64,000 nucleotides of DNA, from the NCBI RefSeq assembly GCF_016937655.1, contig NZ_JAFHKL010000011.1:62001-126000 (forward strand), in the 5' to 3' direction. A model generated the notes under the pieces. That model did not search any database, was not told the origin of the DNA, and saw only the letters and a program-made list of their open reading frames with translations. A program made the translations under genes and the position numbers. Position 1 is the stretch's first letter. Each line of letters begins with the position of its first letter. Of this stretch, positions 55,569-64,000 are shown piece after piece. Source of the DNA: Chromobacterium alkanivorans (GTDB lineage Bacteria; Pseudomonadota; Gammaproteobacteria; Burkholderiales; Chromobacteriaceae).

Positions 55569-56471
55569 TCAACAGGAGGCGGCGCGGCGCAGTTGCAGCC
55601 CTTCCCATACCCGCCGCGCCTGTTCCTCCTCGGCGGCGCCGGTGGGCGGCAGCGGCAGCCGGCATTGGCCCACCGGCAGACCCTGCGCCCGCAGCATGGC
55701 TTTCACCGACATGGAGAACACCGAGGCGTCGGTGTTGGAGAAGGCGAACGATTCCTGCAGGCCGGCGTTGACGCGCCGCGCCTGCGCCGTGTCGCCCTGT
55801 TCGAAGGCGGCGATCATGCGCGCGAACTCCGGCCCGGTCCAGTGGGTGGAAGTGCCGACCACGCCCACCGCGCCCACCGCCAGCAAGGGCAGGGTCAGCG
55901 CGTCATCGCCGGAATAGAGCGAGAAATGTTCGCCGGCGGCGGCCACCAGCGCGGCGGCGGCGGCCGGATCGCCGGTGGCGTCTTTGAAGGCGACGATATT
56001 GTCCACCTCGCGGAACAGCCGCAGCAGCACCTCGGCGGCGATGCGGCGGCCGGTGCGGCCCGGCACGTCGTAGACCATCAGCGGCAGGCGGGTAGCCGCG
56101 GCCACCGCGCGGAAATGGGCTTCGATGCCGGCTTGCGGCGGGCGATTGTAATAGGGGCTGACCACAAAGACGCCGGCGGCGCCCAGGCCTGCGGCCTCAC
56201 GCGTCAGCGCGATCGCGTGTTCGGTGTGGCTGCTGCCGGTGCCGGCCAGCACCGGAATGGTCACCGCCTCGCTGACCGCGCGCACCAGATCGCGCCGTTC
56301 CTCGTCGCTCAGCGTCGGCGCTTCGCCGGTGGTGGCCGCCACTACCAGACCGTCGCTGCCGTTGGCGGCCAGATGTTTGGCCAGTTGCTGCGCCGCGTCC
56401 AGATTCAGCCGGCCGGCCTCGTCGAAGGGCGTGACCATGGCGGTCAGCACCTTGCCCCAATGTTCTGTCAT
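55569..56471 (-). CDS. dapA: dihydrodipicolinate synthase-family protein (DapA-like)
   Basis: 300 residues. Class-I aldolase of the DapA family: GLVVAATTGEAPTLSDEE with the phosphate/pyruvate-binding TTGE, Tyr in VVSPYYNRPPQAG, and the Schiff-base Lys in NIVAFKDATGD (about 161). The overall motif pattern resembles actinobacterial/cyanobacterial DapA more than the usual betaproteobacterial enzyme (from memory), so this may be a second, acquired copy or a related aldolase. It is convergent with yajQ and probably monocistronic; TetR lies just upstream on the same strand. Confidence 0.82.
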   Translation of the reverse strand: MTEHWGKVLTAMVTPFDEAGRLNLDAAQQLAKHLAANGSDGLVVAATTGEAPTLSDEERRDLVRAVSEAVTIPVLAGTGSSHTEHAIALTREAAGLGAAGVFVVSPYYNRPPQAGIEAHFRAVAAATRLPLMVYDVPGRTGRRIAAEVLLRLFREVDNIVAFKDATGDPAAAAALVAAAGEHFSLYSGDDALTLPLLAVGAVGVVGTSTHWTGPEFARMIAAFEQGDTAQARRVNAGLQESFAFSNTDASVFSMSVKAMLRAQGLPVGQCRLPLPPTGAAEEEQARRVWEGLQLRRAASC

Positions 56472-56537
56472 TTTGCTTCCTTTGTTCTTCTTGGCCGCCT
56501 GTCTGCGGCTAAGCGGATTCTACTCCTTCCCCCGGTT

Positions 56538-57182
56538 TCAGCCCAGGCAGGCGCTGAGCGCCGCTTCCAGCTCCGGGCGCAGGGCGGTGAAGTCCGCGGC
56601 GGGCCCCTGGCTCAGCAAGGCTTGGGAGATTGCGCCGTAGCACAGACAGTGGGCCATGCTCGCGGCGCCGTCCAGCCGCGGCGGCGGCTCGGCGGCGGCG
56701 GCCAGCGCCGCGCGCCAGATGTCCACGTATTGCCGGTAGTGGCGGCGGTAGGCGTCCAGCGGGGACACCCGGCGCTCCAGCTGGAACAAGGCGCTCCAGG
56801 CCGCCGGCTGGCGCTGCACCGCGTCCAGCTGCAGCGTCAGCAGCGCGGCGGCGATCTCGCGGCGGTCCGCGCCGCGGCGGGCGGCGGCTTCGCGACGCAA
56901 CGCGTCGGCCAGCGTGTGAACGTGCTGATGGATGCACAGCGCGGCCAGGCCGTCCATATTGCACACGTATTGGTAGAAGGTGCCGACCGCCACGCCGGCG
57001 ACGGCGGACACTTCGCGCACCGTGGTCTTGGCGTAGCCGCGTTCCAGCAAAACCTGAACAAAGGCCTGTTGCAGCGCGGTCAGGCTGGCGCGCGAGCGCG
57101 ACTGGCGCGGACGCCGGCGCGTGGCCGGCGCGGCCTGTTCCGCTTGTTGCGCCGCGGTGGGGGAAACCCGAACATGTCGCAT
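56538..57182 (-). CDS. TetR/AcrR-family transcriptional regulator
   Basis: 214 residues. An Arg-rich N-terminal tail (ATRRRPRQSRSRASLTALQQ) leads into the helix-turn-helix LLERGYAKTTVREVSAVAGVAVGTFYQYVCNMDGL. It is followed by a helical ligand domain, with a conserved MAHCLCYG block. It is divergent, with 56 bp between starts, from the acyl-CoA dehydrogenase gene, its likely target. Confidence 0.92.
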   Translation of the reverse strand: MRHVRVSPTAAQQAEQAAPATRRRPRQSRSRASLTALQQAFVQVLLERGYAKTTVREVSAVAGVAVGTFYQYVCNMDGLAALCIHQHVHTLADALRREAAARRGADRREIAAALLTLQLDAVQRQPAAWSALFQLERRVSPLDAYRRHYRQYVDIWRAALAAAAEPPPRLDGAASMAHCLCYGAISQALLSQGPAADFTALRPELEAALSACLG

Positions 57183-57238
57183 CGCCGCTTTCCTTATACT
57201 TTCGTCATGGCCGCTGCGCGGCGCGAGGAGACGGAACG

Positions 57239-58885
57239 ATGATCTGGCAAACCCATGAAGTGAGCAACCAGTACGAAGAACTGGCGGATTACTCGCTGTA
57301 CGACAGCGATCCGGCCTTGAACGAAGTCCTGCTGCGCGCCGACGCCGGCTGGGCCGAGGCCGGGTTGCGCGCCTACGGCGAGCGCCTGGGGCGGACGGAC
57401 AGTTTCGAACTGGCCGAGCAAGCCAACCGCCACGCGCCGGAGCTGAGGGCCTTTGACCGTCGCGGCCGCCGTATCGATCAGGTGGACTCCCACCCGAGCT
57501 GGCACCAGCTGTTGGCGCTGTACCGCGAGCAAGGCCTGGTGAGCATGCCCTTCGACAGCGAACGGACGGGGCGCTGGAGCGCGACGATGGCCGGCCTCTA
57601 TCTGCATGGCCAGGTGGAAGCCGGCAGCCTGTGCCCGGCGACGATGACCCAGGCCGCCATCCCCTTGCTGCGGCGCGAGCCGGCGCTGTGGGCGCAGCTG
57701 GGCGACAAGTTGTTCAGCTGCGTTCACGACAGCCGCGACCTGCCGCTGGAGCGCAAGGCGTCGGCCTGGATAGGCATGGGCATGACCGAGAAGCAGGGCG
57801 GCTCCGACCTGCGCGCCAACACCACGCGGGCGACGCCCTTGGGCGCCGGCGGCCGCGGCGGCGAATATCTGCTGCGCGGCCACAAATGGTTCTGGTCAGC
57901 GCCGATGTGCGACGCCCACCTGGTGCTGGCCAAAACCGCCGACGGCGCGTCTTGCTGCTTCTACGTGCCGCGCTGGCGGCCGGACGGCGAGCGCAACGCG
58001 GTGCGGATCCAGCGCCTGAAGGACAAGGTGGGCAACCGCAGCAACGCCGGCTGCGAGGTGGAGTTCCAGGACGCCTGGGGCGTGCTGATCGGCGAGGAGG
58101 GACGCGGCATTCCCACCATCATCGAAATGGCCGGCTACACCCGGCTCAACTGCGTGATCGGCAGCGCCGCGCTGCTGCGCCAGGGCACGGTGCAAGCCTT
58201 GGCCTACGCGCGGCGGCGCACGGCTTTCGGCAAGCGGCTGGCCGAGCAGCCCATCATGCGCGCGGTGCTGGCGGACCTGGCGCTGGAGAGCGAGGCGGCG
58301 TTGCAGTTGGCGGCGAGGCTGTCCGAAGCCTTCGAGCGCGACGACGCGCCGGCGCTGCGCGGCTGGAAGCGCATCGTCACGCCGGCCGCCAAGTTCTGGG
58401 TGTGCAAGCGCGCGGTGGCGCTGAGCGGCGAGGCGATGGAGGTGTTCGGCGGCAACGGCTACGTCGACGGGCCGATGGCGCGTCTGTATCGCGAAGCGCC
58501 GCTGAATTCTATCTGGGAGGGCGCCGGCAATGTGATGTGTCTGGACGTGCTGCGCGCGCTGCAGCGCGAGCCCGCCGCCTGGGAGGCCTTGCTGGCCGAG
58601 CTGGAGGACTGGGCCGGCGACGAGGCGGCGACGCGGCGCGCGTTGGCTCAGTTGCGGGCGTTGGCCGCCGAGCCGGAACCCTTGGAGTGGCAGGGGCGCC
58701 GGTTCGCGCAATTGCTGGTTTTGACGGCGCAGGCCTGCCTATTGCTGCGCCACGCGCCGGCGGCGCTGGCCCGGGGTTTCGTCGACACACGGCTGGACGA
58801 TGGGCAATGGGGGCGCGTGGCCGGCGCGCTGGACGCGCGGCGGCTGGATGTTGAGGCCATTCTGCTGCGCGCCTTGCCCGTCTGA
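57239..58885 (+). CDS. AidB-like acyl-CoA dehydrogenase
   Basis: 548 residues (E. coli AidB 541). Flavin-linked acyl-CoA dehydrogenase fold with the AidB signature: MTEKQGGSDLRANTTRA, RLKDKVGNRSNAGCEVEFQ, AYARRRTAFGKRL and the SIWEGAGNVMCLDVLRAL block carrying the catalytic-site Glu. Adaptive-response relatives bind DNA and FAD, but many bacterial ones are lipid enzymes of unknown substrate. GAGGAG is eight bases before the ATG at 57239. It is controlled, most likely, by the divergent TetR gene. It converges on prpF with 11 bp between stops. Confidence 0.92.
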   Translation: MIWQTHEVSNQYEELADYSLYDSDPALNEVLLRADAGWAEAGLRAYGERLGRTDSFELAEQANRHAPELRAFDRRGRRIDQVDSHPSWHQLLALYREQGLVSMPFDSERTGRWSATMAGLYLHGQVEAGSLCPATMTQAAIPLLRREPALWAQLGDKLFSCVHDSRDLPLERKASAWIGMGMTEKQGGSDLRANTTRATPLGAGGRGGEYLLRGHKWFWSAPMCDAHLVLAKTADGASCCFYVPRWRPDGERNAVRIQRLKDKVGNRSNAGCEVEFQDAWGVLIGEEGRGIPTIIEMAGYTRLNCVIGSAALLRQGTVQALAYARRRTAFGKRLAEQPIMRAVLADLALESEAALQLAARLSEAFERDDAPALRGWKRIVTPAAKFWVCKRAVALSGEAMEVFGGNGYVDGPMARLYREAPLNSIWEGAGNVMCLDVLRALQREPAAWEALLAELEDWAGDEAATRRALAQLRALAAEPEPLEWQGRRFAQLLVLTAQACLLLRHAPAALARGFVDTRLDDGQWGRVAGALDARRLDVEAILLRALPV

Positions 58886-58896
58886 GCCGGGAGGCG

Positions 58897-60087
58897 TCAG
58901 AACGCGTCGCCCGGCACCCGCACCCAGCCTTCCATCAGCACCCGCGCGCTGCGGCTCATCACCGCCTTGGTCACGGTCCAGGCGCCGTCTTGCTGGCGCG
59001 CCTCGGCGCCGACGCGCAAGGTGCCGGACGGGTGGCCGAAACGCACCACCCGGCGCTTGCCGCCGCCGGCGGCCAGGTTGACCAGGGTGCCGGGAATGGC
59101 CGCGGCGGTGCCGATGGCCACCGCCGCGGTGCCCATCATCGCGTGGTGCAGCTTGCCCATGGACATCGCTCGCGCCAGCAGATCGATGTCGGCGGCGCGC
59201 ACCGTCTTGCCGCTGGAGGCGGCGTAGTCGGCCGGCGGCGCGACGAAGGCGATCTTGGGCGTGTGCTGGCGGCTGGCGATGTCGCCCAGCGTCTTGATCA
59301 GGCCCATTTTCAGCGCGCCGTGCGCGCGGATGGCTTCGAAGCGCGCCAGCGCCGCCGGGTCTGAGTTGATCGTGTCCTGCAGCTCGGCGCCGCTATAGCC
59401 GATGTCGGCGGCGTTGACGAAGATGGTGGGAATGCCGGCGTTGATCAAGGTGGCCGGGAGCATGCCGACGCCGGGCACGTCCAGCGTGTCCACCAGTTGG
59501 CCGGTGGGGAACATCGCGCCGCCGTCGCCGTCGCCTTCGTCGGCCGGGTCCAGGAATTCCAGCGGCACTTCGGCGGCGGGGAAGGTGACGCCGTCCAGTT
59601 CGAAATCGCCGGTCTCCTGCACCTGACCGTTGACGATGGGCACGTGGGCGACGATGGTCTTGCCGATATTGGCCTGCCAGATGCGCACGCTGCAGACGCC
59701 GTCGGCGGGTAGGCGCGCCGGATCGATCAGGCCGCCGGCGATGGCGAAGGGCCCCACCGCCGCGGACAGATTGCCGCAATTGCCGCTCCAGTCGACGAAG
59801 GCCTGATCTATCGCCACCTGGCCGAACAGATAATCGACGTCGTGACCCGGCCGCTCGGACTTGGACACGATTACGGTCTTGCTGGTGCTGGAGGTGGCGC
59901 CGCCCATGCCGTCTATCTGTTTGCCGTAGGGGTCAGGGCTGCCGATCACGCGCAGCAGCAGCGCGTCGCGCGCCGCGCCCGGCCGGCGCGCGGCCTCCGG
60001 CAGGTCCTGCAGCCGGAAGAACACGCCTTTGCTGGTGCCGCCGCGCATATAGGTGGCGGGGATGCGGATCTGGGCTGGGTGGTTCAT
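58897..60087 (-). CDS. prpF: 2-methylaconitate cis-trans isomerase
   Basis: Isomerises the AcnD product for the methylcitrate cycle, which breaks down propionyl-CoA. 396 residues. RIPATYMRGGTSKGVFFRLQDLP at the start, GGATSSTSKTVIVSKS, the DWSGNCGNLSAAVGPFAI block around an active-site Cys, and the Met-rich AMSMGKLHHAMMGTAAVA are family signatures. AGGA lies ten bases before the ATG. It would normally follow acnD directly; here a DUF559 gene and a REP doublet separate them. Confidence 0.95.
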   Translation of the reverse strand: MNHPAQIRIPATYMRGGTSKGVFFRLQDLPEAARRPGAARDALLLRVIGSPDPYGKQIDGMGGATSSTSKTVIVSKSERPGHDVDYLFGQVAIDQAFVDWSGNCGNLSAAVGPFAIAGGLIDPARLPADGVCSVRIWQANIGKTIVAHVPIVNGQVQETGDFELDGVTFPAAEVPLEFLDPADEGDGDGGAMFPTGQLVDTLDVPGVGMLPATLINAGIPTIFVNAADIGYSGAELQDTINSDPAALARFEAIRAHGALKMGLIKTLGDIASRQHTPKIAFVAPPADYAASSGKTVRAADIDLLARAMSMGKLHHAMMGTAAVAIGTAAAIPGTLVNLAAGGGKRRVVRFGHPSGTLRVGAEARQQDGAWTVTKAVMSRSARVLMEGWVRVPGDAF

Positions 60088-60117
60088 ATGCTTGTTTTCC
60101 TGTGTTTGCCGCTGTGT

Positions 60118-60456
60118 TCATTTAGCCCGGGCGTTCAGGGCTTGCCATATCGTTTCAAGAACGGTGTCTCGATTTCGCAGAATATCGTGGTTCCAGAAGT
60201 GCATGATTCTGAAACCCTGCGCTTGCAGCCAAGCGTCGCGCGCGGCGTCGCTGCGGCTTTCATGATGTTGGCCGCCGTCCGCCTCTATGATCAGCCGCGC
60301 GCCGAAGTGGACGAAATCGACGATGTAGGGGCCGATTATTTGTTGGCGGCGGAATTTCTCGCCGTTCAGCCGGTGGGCGCGGAGTTGCTTCCAGAGCAGC
60401 TGTTCGGCATCGGTCATATTGCGGCGCAAGGATTTGGCGAAATCGAGCTGGCGCAT
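60118..60456 (-). CDS. DUF559 (Vsr-like endonuclease fold) protein
   Basis: 112 residues: LRRNMTDAEQLLWKQLRAHRLNGEKFRRQ, IGPYIVDFVHFGARLIIEADGGQHH (the D...E-x-D-x-x-x-H pattern of the PD-(D/E)xK/Vsr-like nuclease fold), and LQAQGFRIMHFWNHDIL. The predicted nuclease has no tested function. It is flush with a REP doublet: its ATG directly follows the repeat, which gives GGGGAGAGGGGG as ribosome site. It sits inside the prp operon, 30 bp before prpF, so it looks inserted. Confidence 0.9.
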   Translation of the reverse strand: MRQLDFAKSLRRNMTDAEQLLWKQLRAHRLNGEKFRRQQIIGPYIVDFVHFGARLIIEADGGQHHESRSDAARDAWLQAQGFRIMHFWNHDILRNRDTVLETIWQALNARAK

Positions 60457-60643
60457 CCCCCTCTCCCCAACCCCTCTCCCGCGGGGGGAGAGGGGCTTGC
60501 TGAGTCGTTGACGCTTGGCCTGCCTACCTTGAGTTTCCTTATTGGCAAACTCAAGTAATGAGATTGCCAGCCAATGTCAGGAATAAAACAAAATTTAATA
60601 GTCACCCCTCTCCCCTTGCGGGAGAGGGGCCGGGGGAGAGGGG
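60457..60643. repeat. REP doublet (REPIN-like), 187 bp
   Basis: Two inverted copies of a CCCCTCTCCC-type palindrome. The left half (60457-60495) reads CCCC CTCTCCCC AA, CCCCTCTCCC GC, GGGGGGAGAGGGG. The right half (60605-60643), in reverse, has the same order with GCAA and CCGG linkers. Between them (60528-60555) is a CTTGAGTTT / AAACTCAAG hairpin and AT-rich sequence. The whole unit runs from the DUF559 ATG to the acnD TGA with no spare base. Confidence 0.85.
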
Positions 60644-63253
60644 TCAGCCTCTCGCCCCCTCCAAAAAGTCCTGCGCGAAGCGCTGCAACACGCCGCCGGC
60701 CTCGTAGATCGACACTTCTTCCGCGGTGTCCAGCCTACAGGTCACCGGCACTTGCGCGGTGTCGCCGTTCTTGCGGTGGATCAGCAGCGTCAGCTCGGCG
60801 CGCGGCTGGCGCAGGCCTGTCACGTCGTAGGTCTCGCTGCCGTCCAGCGCCAGCGTTTTGCGGTTGACGCCGGGCTGGAACTCCAGCGGCAGCACCCCCA
60901 TGCCGATCAGATTGGTGCGGTGGATGCGCTCGAAGCCTTCGGCGACGATGGCCTCGACGCCGGCCAGGCGCACGCCCTTGGCCGCCCAGTCGCGCGAACT
61001 GCCCTGGCCGTAGTCGGCGCCGGCGACGATGATCAGCGGCTGCTTGCGCTGCATATAGGTTTCGATCGCCTCCCACATCCGCATCGTCTTGCCTTCCGGC
61101 TCCACGCGCGCCAGCGAGCCCTGGCGCACCGAGCCGTCCGCGTTCAACACCATTTCATTGAACAGCTTGGGATTGGCGAAGGTGGCGCGCTGCGCGGTCA
61201 GGTGGTCGCCGCGGTGGGTGGCGTAGGAGTTGAAGTCTTCTTCCGGCAGGCCCATCTTCGCCAGGTATTCGCCGGCCGCCGAGTCCAGCAGGATGGCGTT
61301 GGACGGCGACAAGTGGTCGGTGGTGATGTTGTCCGGCAGCAGGGCCAGCGGGCGCATGCCGCGCAGGGTGCGCTCGCCGGCCAGCGCGCCTTCCCAATAC
61401 GGCGGGCGGCGGATATAGGTGGATTGCGGCCGCCAGGCGTACAGCGGGCTGGCCTTGGCGGCGGCGTCTTGCCGGACGGCGAACATCGGCTCGTAGACCT
61501 GGCGGAAGTGTTCGGGCTTGACCGCCCGGCGCAGCACCGCGTCGATCTCCGCGTCGTCCGGCCAGATGTCCTTGAGCCGGATCTCCTTGCCGTCGGCGAC
61601 GCCGAGCACGTCTTTTTCGATGTCGAAGCGCATGGTGCCGGCGATGGCGTAGGCGATCACCAGCGGCGGCGAGGCCAGGAAGGCCTGCTTGGCGTAGGGG
61701 TGGATGCGGCCGTCGAAGTTGCGGTTGCCGGACAGCACCGCCGTCGCGTACAGGTCGCGCTCCACGATCTCCTGCTGGATCTTGGGTTCCAGCGCGCCGG
61801 ACATGCCGTTGCAGGTGGTGCAGGCGAAGGCGACGATGCCGAAGCCCAGTTGCTCCAGCTCGGACAGCAGGCCGGCTTCCTTCAGATAAAGCTCGACCGC
61901 CTTGGAGCCCGGCGCCAGCGAGGACTTCACCCACGGCTTGCGAACCAGACCCAGCCGGTTGGCGTTGCGCGCCAGCAGGCCGGCGGCTATCACATTGCGC
62001 GGGTTGGAGGTGTTGGTGCAGCTGGTGATGGCGGCGATGATCACCGCGCCGTCCGGCATCAGGCCCTGGGCCTCCTCTGCGCGCGCCTGCGCCAGGTTCA
62101 CGGCGATGCCGCGTTCGGCCAGCGCCGACACCGGCAGCCGCTTGTGCGGATTGGACGGGCCGGCCAGGTTGCGGCACACGCTGGACAGGTCGAAACGCAG
62201 CACCCGCTCGTAGACGGCGTTTTGCAGCGTGTCGGCCCACAGGCCGGCGGTCTTGGCGTAGGTCTCCACCAGCCGGACCTGCTCGTCGCTGCGGCCGGTC
62301 AGCTTCAGGTAGGCGATGGTCTGTTCGTCGATGAAGAACAGCGCCGCGGTGGCGCCATACTCCGGCGCCATATTGGAGATGGTGGCGCGGTCGCCCAGGG
62401 TCAGCGCCGCCGCGCCCGCGCCGTAGAATTCCAGATACGCGCCGACCACCTTCTGCTGGCGCAGGAATTCGGTCAGCGCCAGCACCACGTCGGTGGCGGT
62501 GATGCCGGGGCCGGGCTGGCCGGACAGCTCCACGCCGACGATGTCCGGCAGCCGCATCCACGATGCGCGGCCCAGCATCACGTTTTCCGCCTCCAGGCCG
62601 CCGACGCCGACGGCGATCACGCCCAGCGCGTCCACATGCGGGGTGTGGCTGTCGGTGCCGACGCAGGTGTCCGGGTAGGCGACGCCGTGCTCGGCGTGGA
62701 TCACCGGCGACATCTTTTCCAGATTGATCTGATGCATGATGCCGTTGCCGGCCGGGATCACGTCGACGTTGTCGAAGGCGCGTTTGGTCCATTCGATGAA
62801 ATGGAAGCGGTCCTCGTTGCGCCGGTCCTCGATCGCGCGGTTCTTTTCGAAAGCCTGCGGGTCAAAGCCGCCGCACTCCACCGCCAGCGAGTGGTCGACG
62901 ATCAGCTGCACCGGCACCACCGGGTTGACTTGGGCTGGGTCGCCGCCCTGGTCGGCGATGGCGTCGCGCAGGCCGGCCAGGTCCACCAGCGCGGTCTGGC
63001 CCAGGATGTCGTGGCAGACCACGCGCGCCGGGAACCAGGGGAAGTCGCGCTCGCGCTTGCGATGGGCGATCTGCTCCAGGCATTCGCCCAGCAGCGCCGG
63101 CTCGCAGCGGCGCACCAGGTTTTCGGCGTGGACGCGGCCGGTGTAGGGCAGTTGCTCCCAGGCGCCGGGGCGGATGGCGTCGATGGCGGCGCGGGCGTCG
63201 AAGTAGTCGAGCCCGGTGCCGGGCAGGGGAATGCGGTAAGCGGAATTCATCAT
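60644..63253 (-). CDS. acnD: Fe/S-dependent 2-methylisocitrate dehydratase AcnD
   Basis: Dehydrates 2-methylcitrate in the methylcitrate cycle (with PrpF, replacing PrpD). 869 residues, aconitase family. Substrate/cluster motifs: GTDSHTPHVDALGVIAVGVGG, Cys in AITSCTNTSNPRN and in ACTTCNGMSGALEP, and the swivel-domain GADYGQGSSRDWAAKG. Two adjacent ATGs (63253, 63250) are possible starts. It follows prpC after about 53 bp. Confidence 0.95.
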   Translation of the reverse strand: MMNSAYRIPLPGTGLDYFDARAAIDAIRPGAWEQLPYTGRVHAENLVRRCEPALLGECLEQIAHRKRERDFPWFPARVVCHDILGQTALVDLAGLRDAIADQGGDPAQVNPVVPVQLIVDHSLAVECGGFDPQAFEKNRAIEDRRNEDRFHFIEWTKRAFDNVDVIPAGNGIMHQINLEKMSPVIHAEHGVAYPDTCVGTDSHTPHVDALGVIAVGVGGLEAENVMLGRASWMRLPDIVGVELSGQPGPGITATDVVLALTEFLRQQKVVGAYLEFYGAGAAALTLGDRATISNMAPEYGATAALFFIDEQTIAYLKLTGRSDEQVRLVETYAKTAGLWADTLQNAVYERVLRFDLSSVCRNLAGPSNPHKRLPVSALAERGIAVNLAQARAEEAQGLMPDGAVIIAAITSCTNTSNPRNVIAAGLLARNANRLGLVRKPWVKSSLAPGSKAVELYLKEAGLLSELEQLGFGIVAFACTTCNGMSGALEPKIQQEIVERDLYATAVLSGNRNFDGRIHPYAKQAFLASPPLVIAYAIAGTMRFDIEKDVLGVADGKEIRLKDIWPDDAEIDAVLRRAVKPEHFRQVYEPMFAVRQDAAAKASPLYAWRPQSTYIRRPPYWEGALAGERTLRGMRPLALLPDNITTDHLSPSNAILLDSAAGEYLAKMGLPEEDFNSYATHRGDHLTAQRATFANPKLFNEMVLNADGSVRQGSLARVEPEGKTMRMWEAIETYMQRKQPLIIVAGADYGQGSSRDWAAKGVRLAGVEAIVAEGFERIHRTNLIGMGVLPLEFQPGVNRKTLALDGSETYDVTGLRQPRAELTLLIHRKNGDTAQVPVTCRLDTAEEVSIYEAGGVLQRFAQDFLEGARG

Positions 63254-63306
63254 GTCATGGCCAATTTGAAAATCAGGGGCGGGGGCCGCGGCGGCCCCCG
63301 GTCCGG

Positions 63307-64000
63307 TCAGCGCTGTTCCAGCGGCACGAAGACCTGGTCTTCCGGGCCGATGTAGTTGGCGCTGGGGCGGATGATCTTGCCGTCCTGGCGTTGTTCTATC
63401 ACGTGAGCGCTCCAGCCGCTGGTGCGGGCGATCACGAACAGCGGGGTGAACATGGCGGTGGGCACGCCCATCATGTGGTAGCTGACCGCGGAAAACCAGT
63501 CCAGATTGGGGAACATCTTCTTGATGTCCCACATCACGGTTTCCAGCCGCTCGGCGATGTCGAACATTTTGCCGTTGCCGGCGGACTTGGACAGTTCGCG
63601 CGCCACGTCCTTGATCACCTTGTTGCGCGGGTCGGAAATGGTGTAGACCGGGTGGCCGAAGCCGATCACCACTTCCTTGCGTTCCACGCGCTCGCGGATG
63701 TCGGCTTCGGCTTCGGCCGGGCTTGCGTAGCGTTGCTGGATGTCGAAGGCCACTTCGTTGGCGCCGCCGTGCTTGGGGCCGCGCAGCGCGCCGATGGCGC
63801 CGGCGATGGCGCTGTGCATGTCCGAGCCGGTGCCGGCGATGACGCGGGCGGTGAAGGTGGAGGCGTTGAACTCATGCTCGGCGTACAGATTGAGCGAGGT
63901 GTGCATCGCGCGCACCCATTCCTGCGACGGCTTCTCGCCGTGCAGCAGGTGCAGGAAGTGGCCGCCTATGCTGTCGTCGTCGGTTTCCACCTCGATGCGC
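63307..64000 (-). CDS. prpC: 2-methylcitrate synthase (C-terminal part; N-terminus beyond window)
   Basis: Condenses propionyl-CoA and oxaloacetate. The visible 230 residues are the C-terminal two-thirds of a citrate-synthase fold: [20 protein letters not shown] (with catalytic His region), [29 protein letters not shown], and [20 protein letters not shown] with Asp/Arg ligands. The gene runs off the right edge. It is first of the visible prpC-acnD-prpF order; prpB is not in the window. Confidence 0.93.
   Translation of the reverse strand, partial: RIEVETDDDSIGGHFLHLLHGEKPSQEWVRAMHTSLNLYAEHEFNASTFTARVIAGTGSDMHSAIAGAIGALRGPKHGGANEVAFDIQQRYASPAEAEADIRERVERKEVVIGFGHPVYTISDPRNKVIKDVARELSKSAGNGKMFDIAERLETVMWDIKKMFPNLDWFSAVSYHMMGVPTAMFTPLFVIARTSGWSAHVIEQRQDGKIIRPSANYIGPEDQVFVPLEQR

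Overview
The window is GC-rich, densely packed chromosomal DNA from a Gram-negative betaproteobacterium, most likely a Chromobacterium or close relative in the Neisseriales. The evidence is the gene content and order (lptFG / pepA-holC, glnE / yhdP-nit-tldD, phaC-phaA without phaB, prpC-acnD-prpF), a PHA synthase that closely resembles the Chromobacterium violaceum enzyme from memory, a Neisseria/Burkholderia-type porin, and LPS genes (lptFG, waaF). I saw no rRNA, tRNA, CRISPR array, prophage or transposase gene. Species cannot be fixed without a database search.

Layout. 1-2 kb: LPS export genes lptG (cut by the left edge) and lptF, divergent from pepA. 2-7.4 kb: pepA, holC, a 941-residue Ala/Glu/Pro-rich protein built on 13 tandem 102-bp repeats, and a cobalamin adenosyltransferase, all overlapping or nearly so. 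7.5-14 kb (minus strand): a Gln-rich protein, TetR, waaF, a zinc-finger protein, ilvE and glnE. 14-20 kb: the yhdP-nit-tldD operon. 20-27 kb: an accessory stretch with three copies of an approximately 140-bp miniature inverted-repeat element, holding an ester-cyclase/SDR/deacetylase-like cassette, a LysR gene, an M24 aminopeptidase, a 42-residue basic protein and a DOPA-dioxygenase-like gene. 27-30 kb: phaC-phaA. 30-36.8 kb: FAA hydrolase, hslR, MFS, GNAT, sdaA, and a divergent NAD(P)-binding/LysR pair. 36.8-40.7 kb: porin, DUF3579, dinG. 41-46.6 kb: an Orn/Lys/Arg decarboxylase, argF, argG, an EamA transporter, DUF2788. 46.7-55 kb: LysE, then a permease and a four-gene gamma-glutamylation operon divergent from an RpiR regulator. 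55-58.9 kb: yajQ, a dapA-like gene, and TetR divergent from an AidB-like acyl-CoA dehydrogenase. 58.9-64 kb: methylcitrate-cycle genes prpC-acnD-prpF, split by a REP doublet and a DUF559 nuclease-like gene.

Pathways. Genes at 47.4-54.97 kb form a complete-looking route in which an amine or amino alcohol is imported, joined to glutamate, oxidised (iron-type alcohol dehydrogenase, then aldehyde dehydrogenase) and released by a class-I amidotransferase-type hydrolase. The alcohol dehydrogenase suggests an amino-alcohol substrate (inference). phaA and phaC make polyhydroxyalkanoate from acyl-CoA. The prp genes handle propionyl-CoA.

Most notable observations: (1) a family of miniature elements whose 3-bp target duplications coincide with the stop codons of adjacent genes; (2) a REP doublet that fills exactly the space between the acnD stop and the DUF559 start and supplies a Shine-Dalgarno-like sequence; (3) the gamma-glutamyl operon; (4) the exact 102-bp-period repeat protein between holC and the adenosyltransferase.
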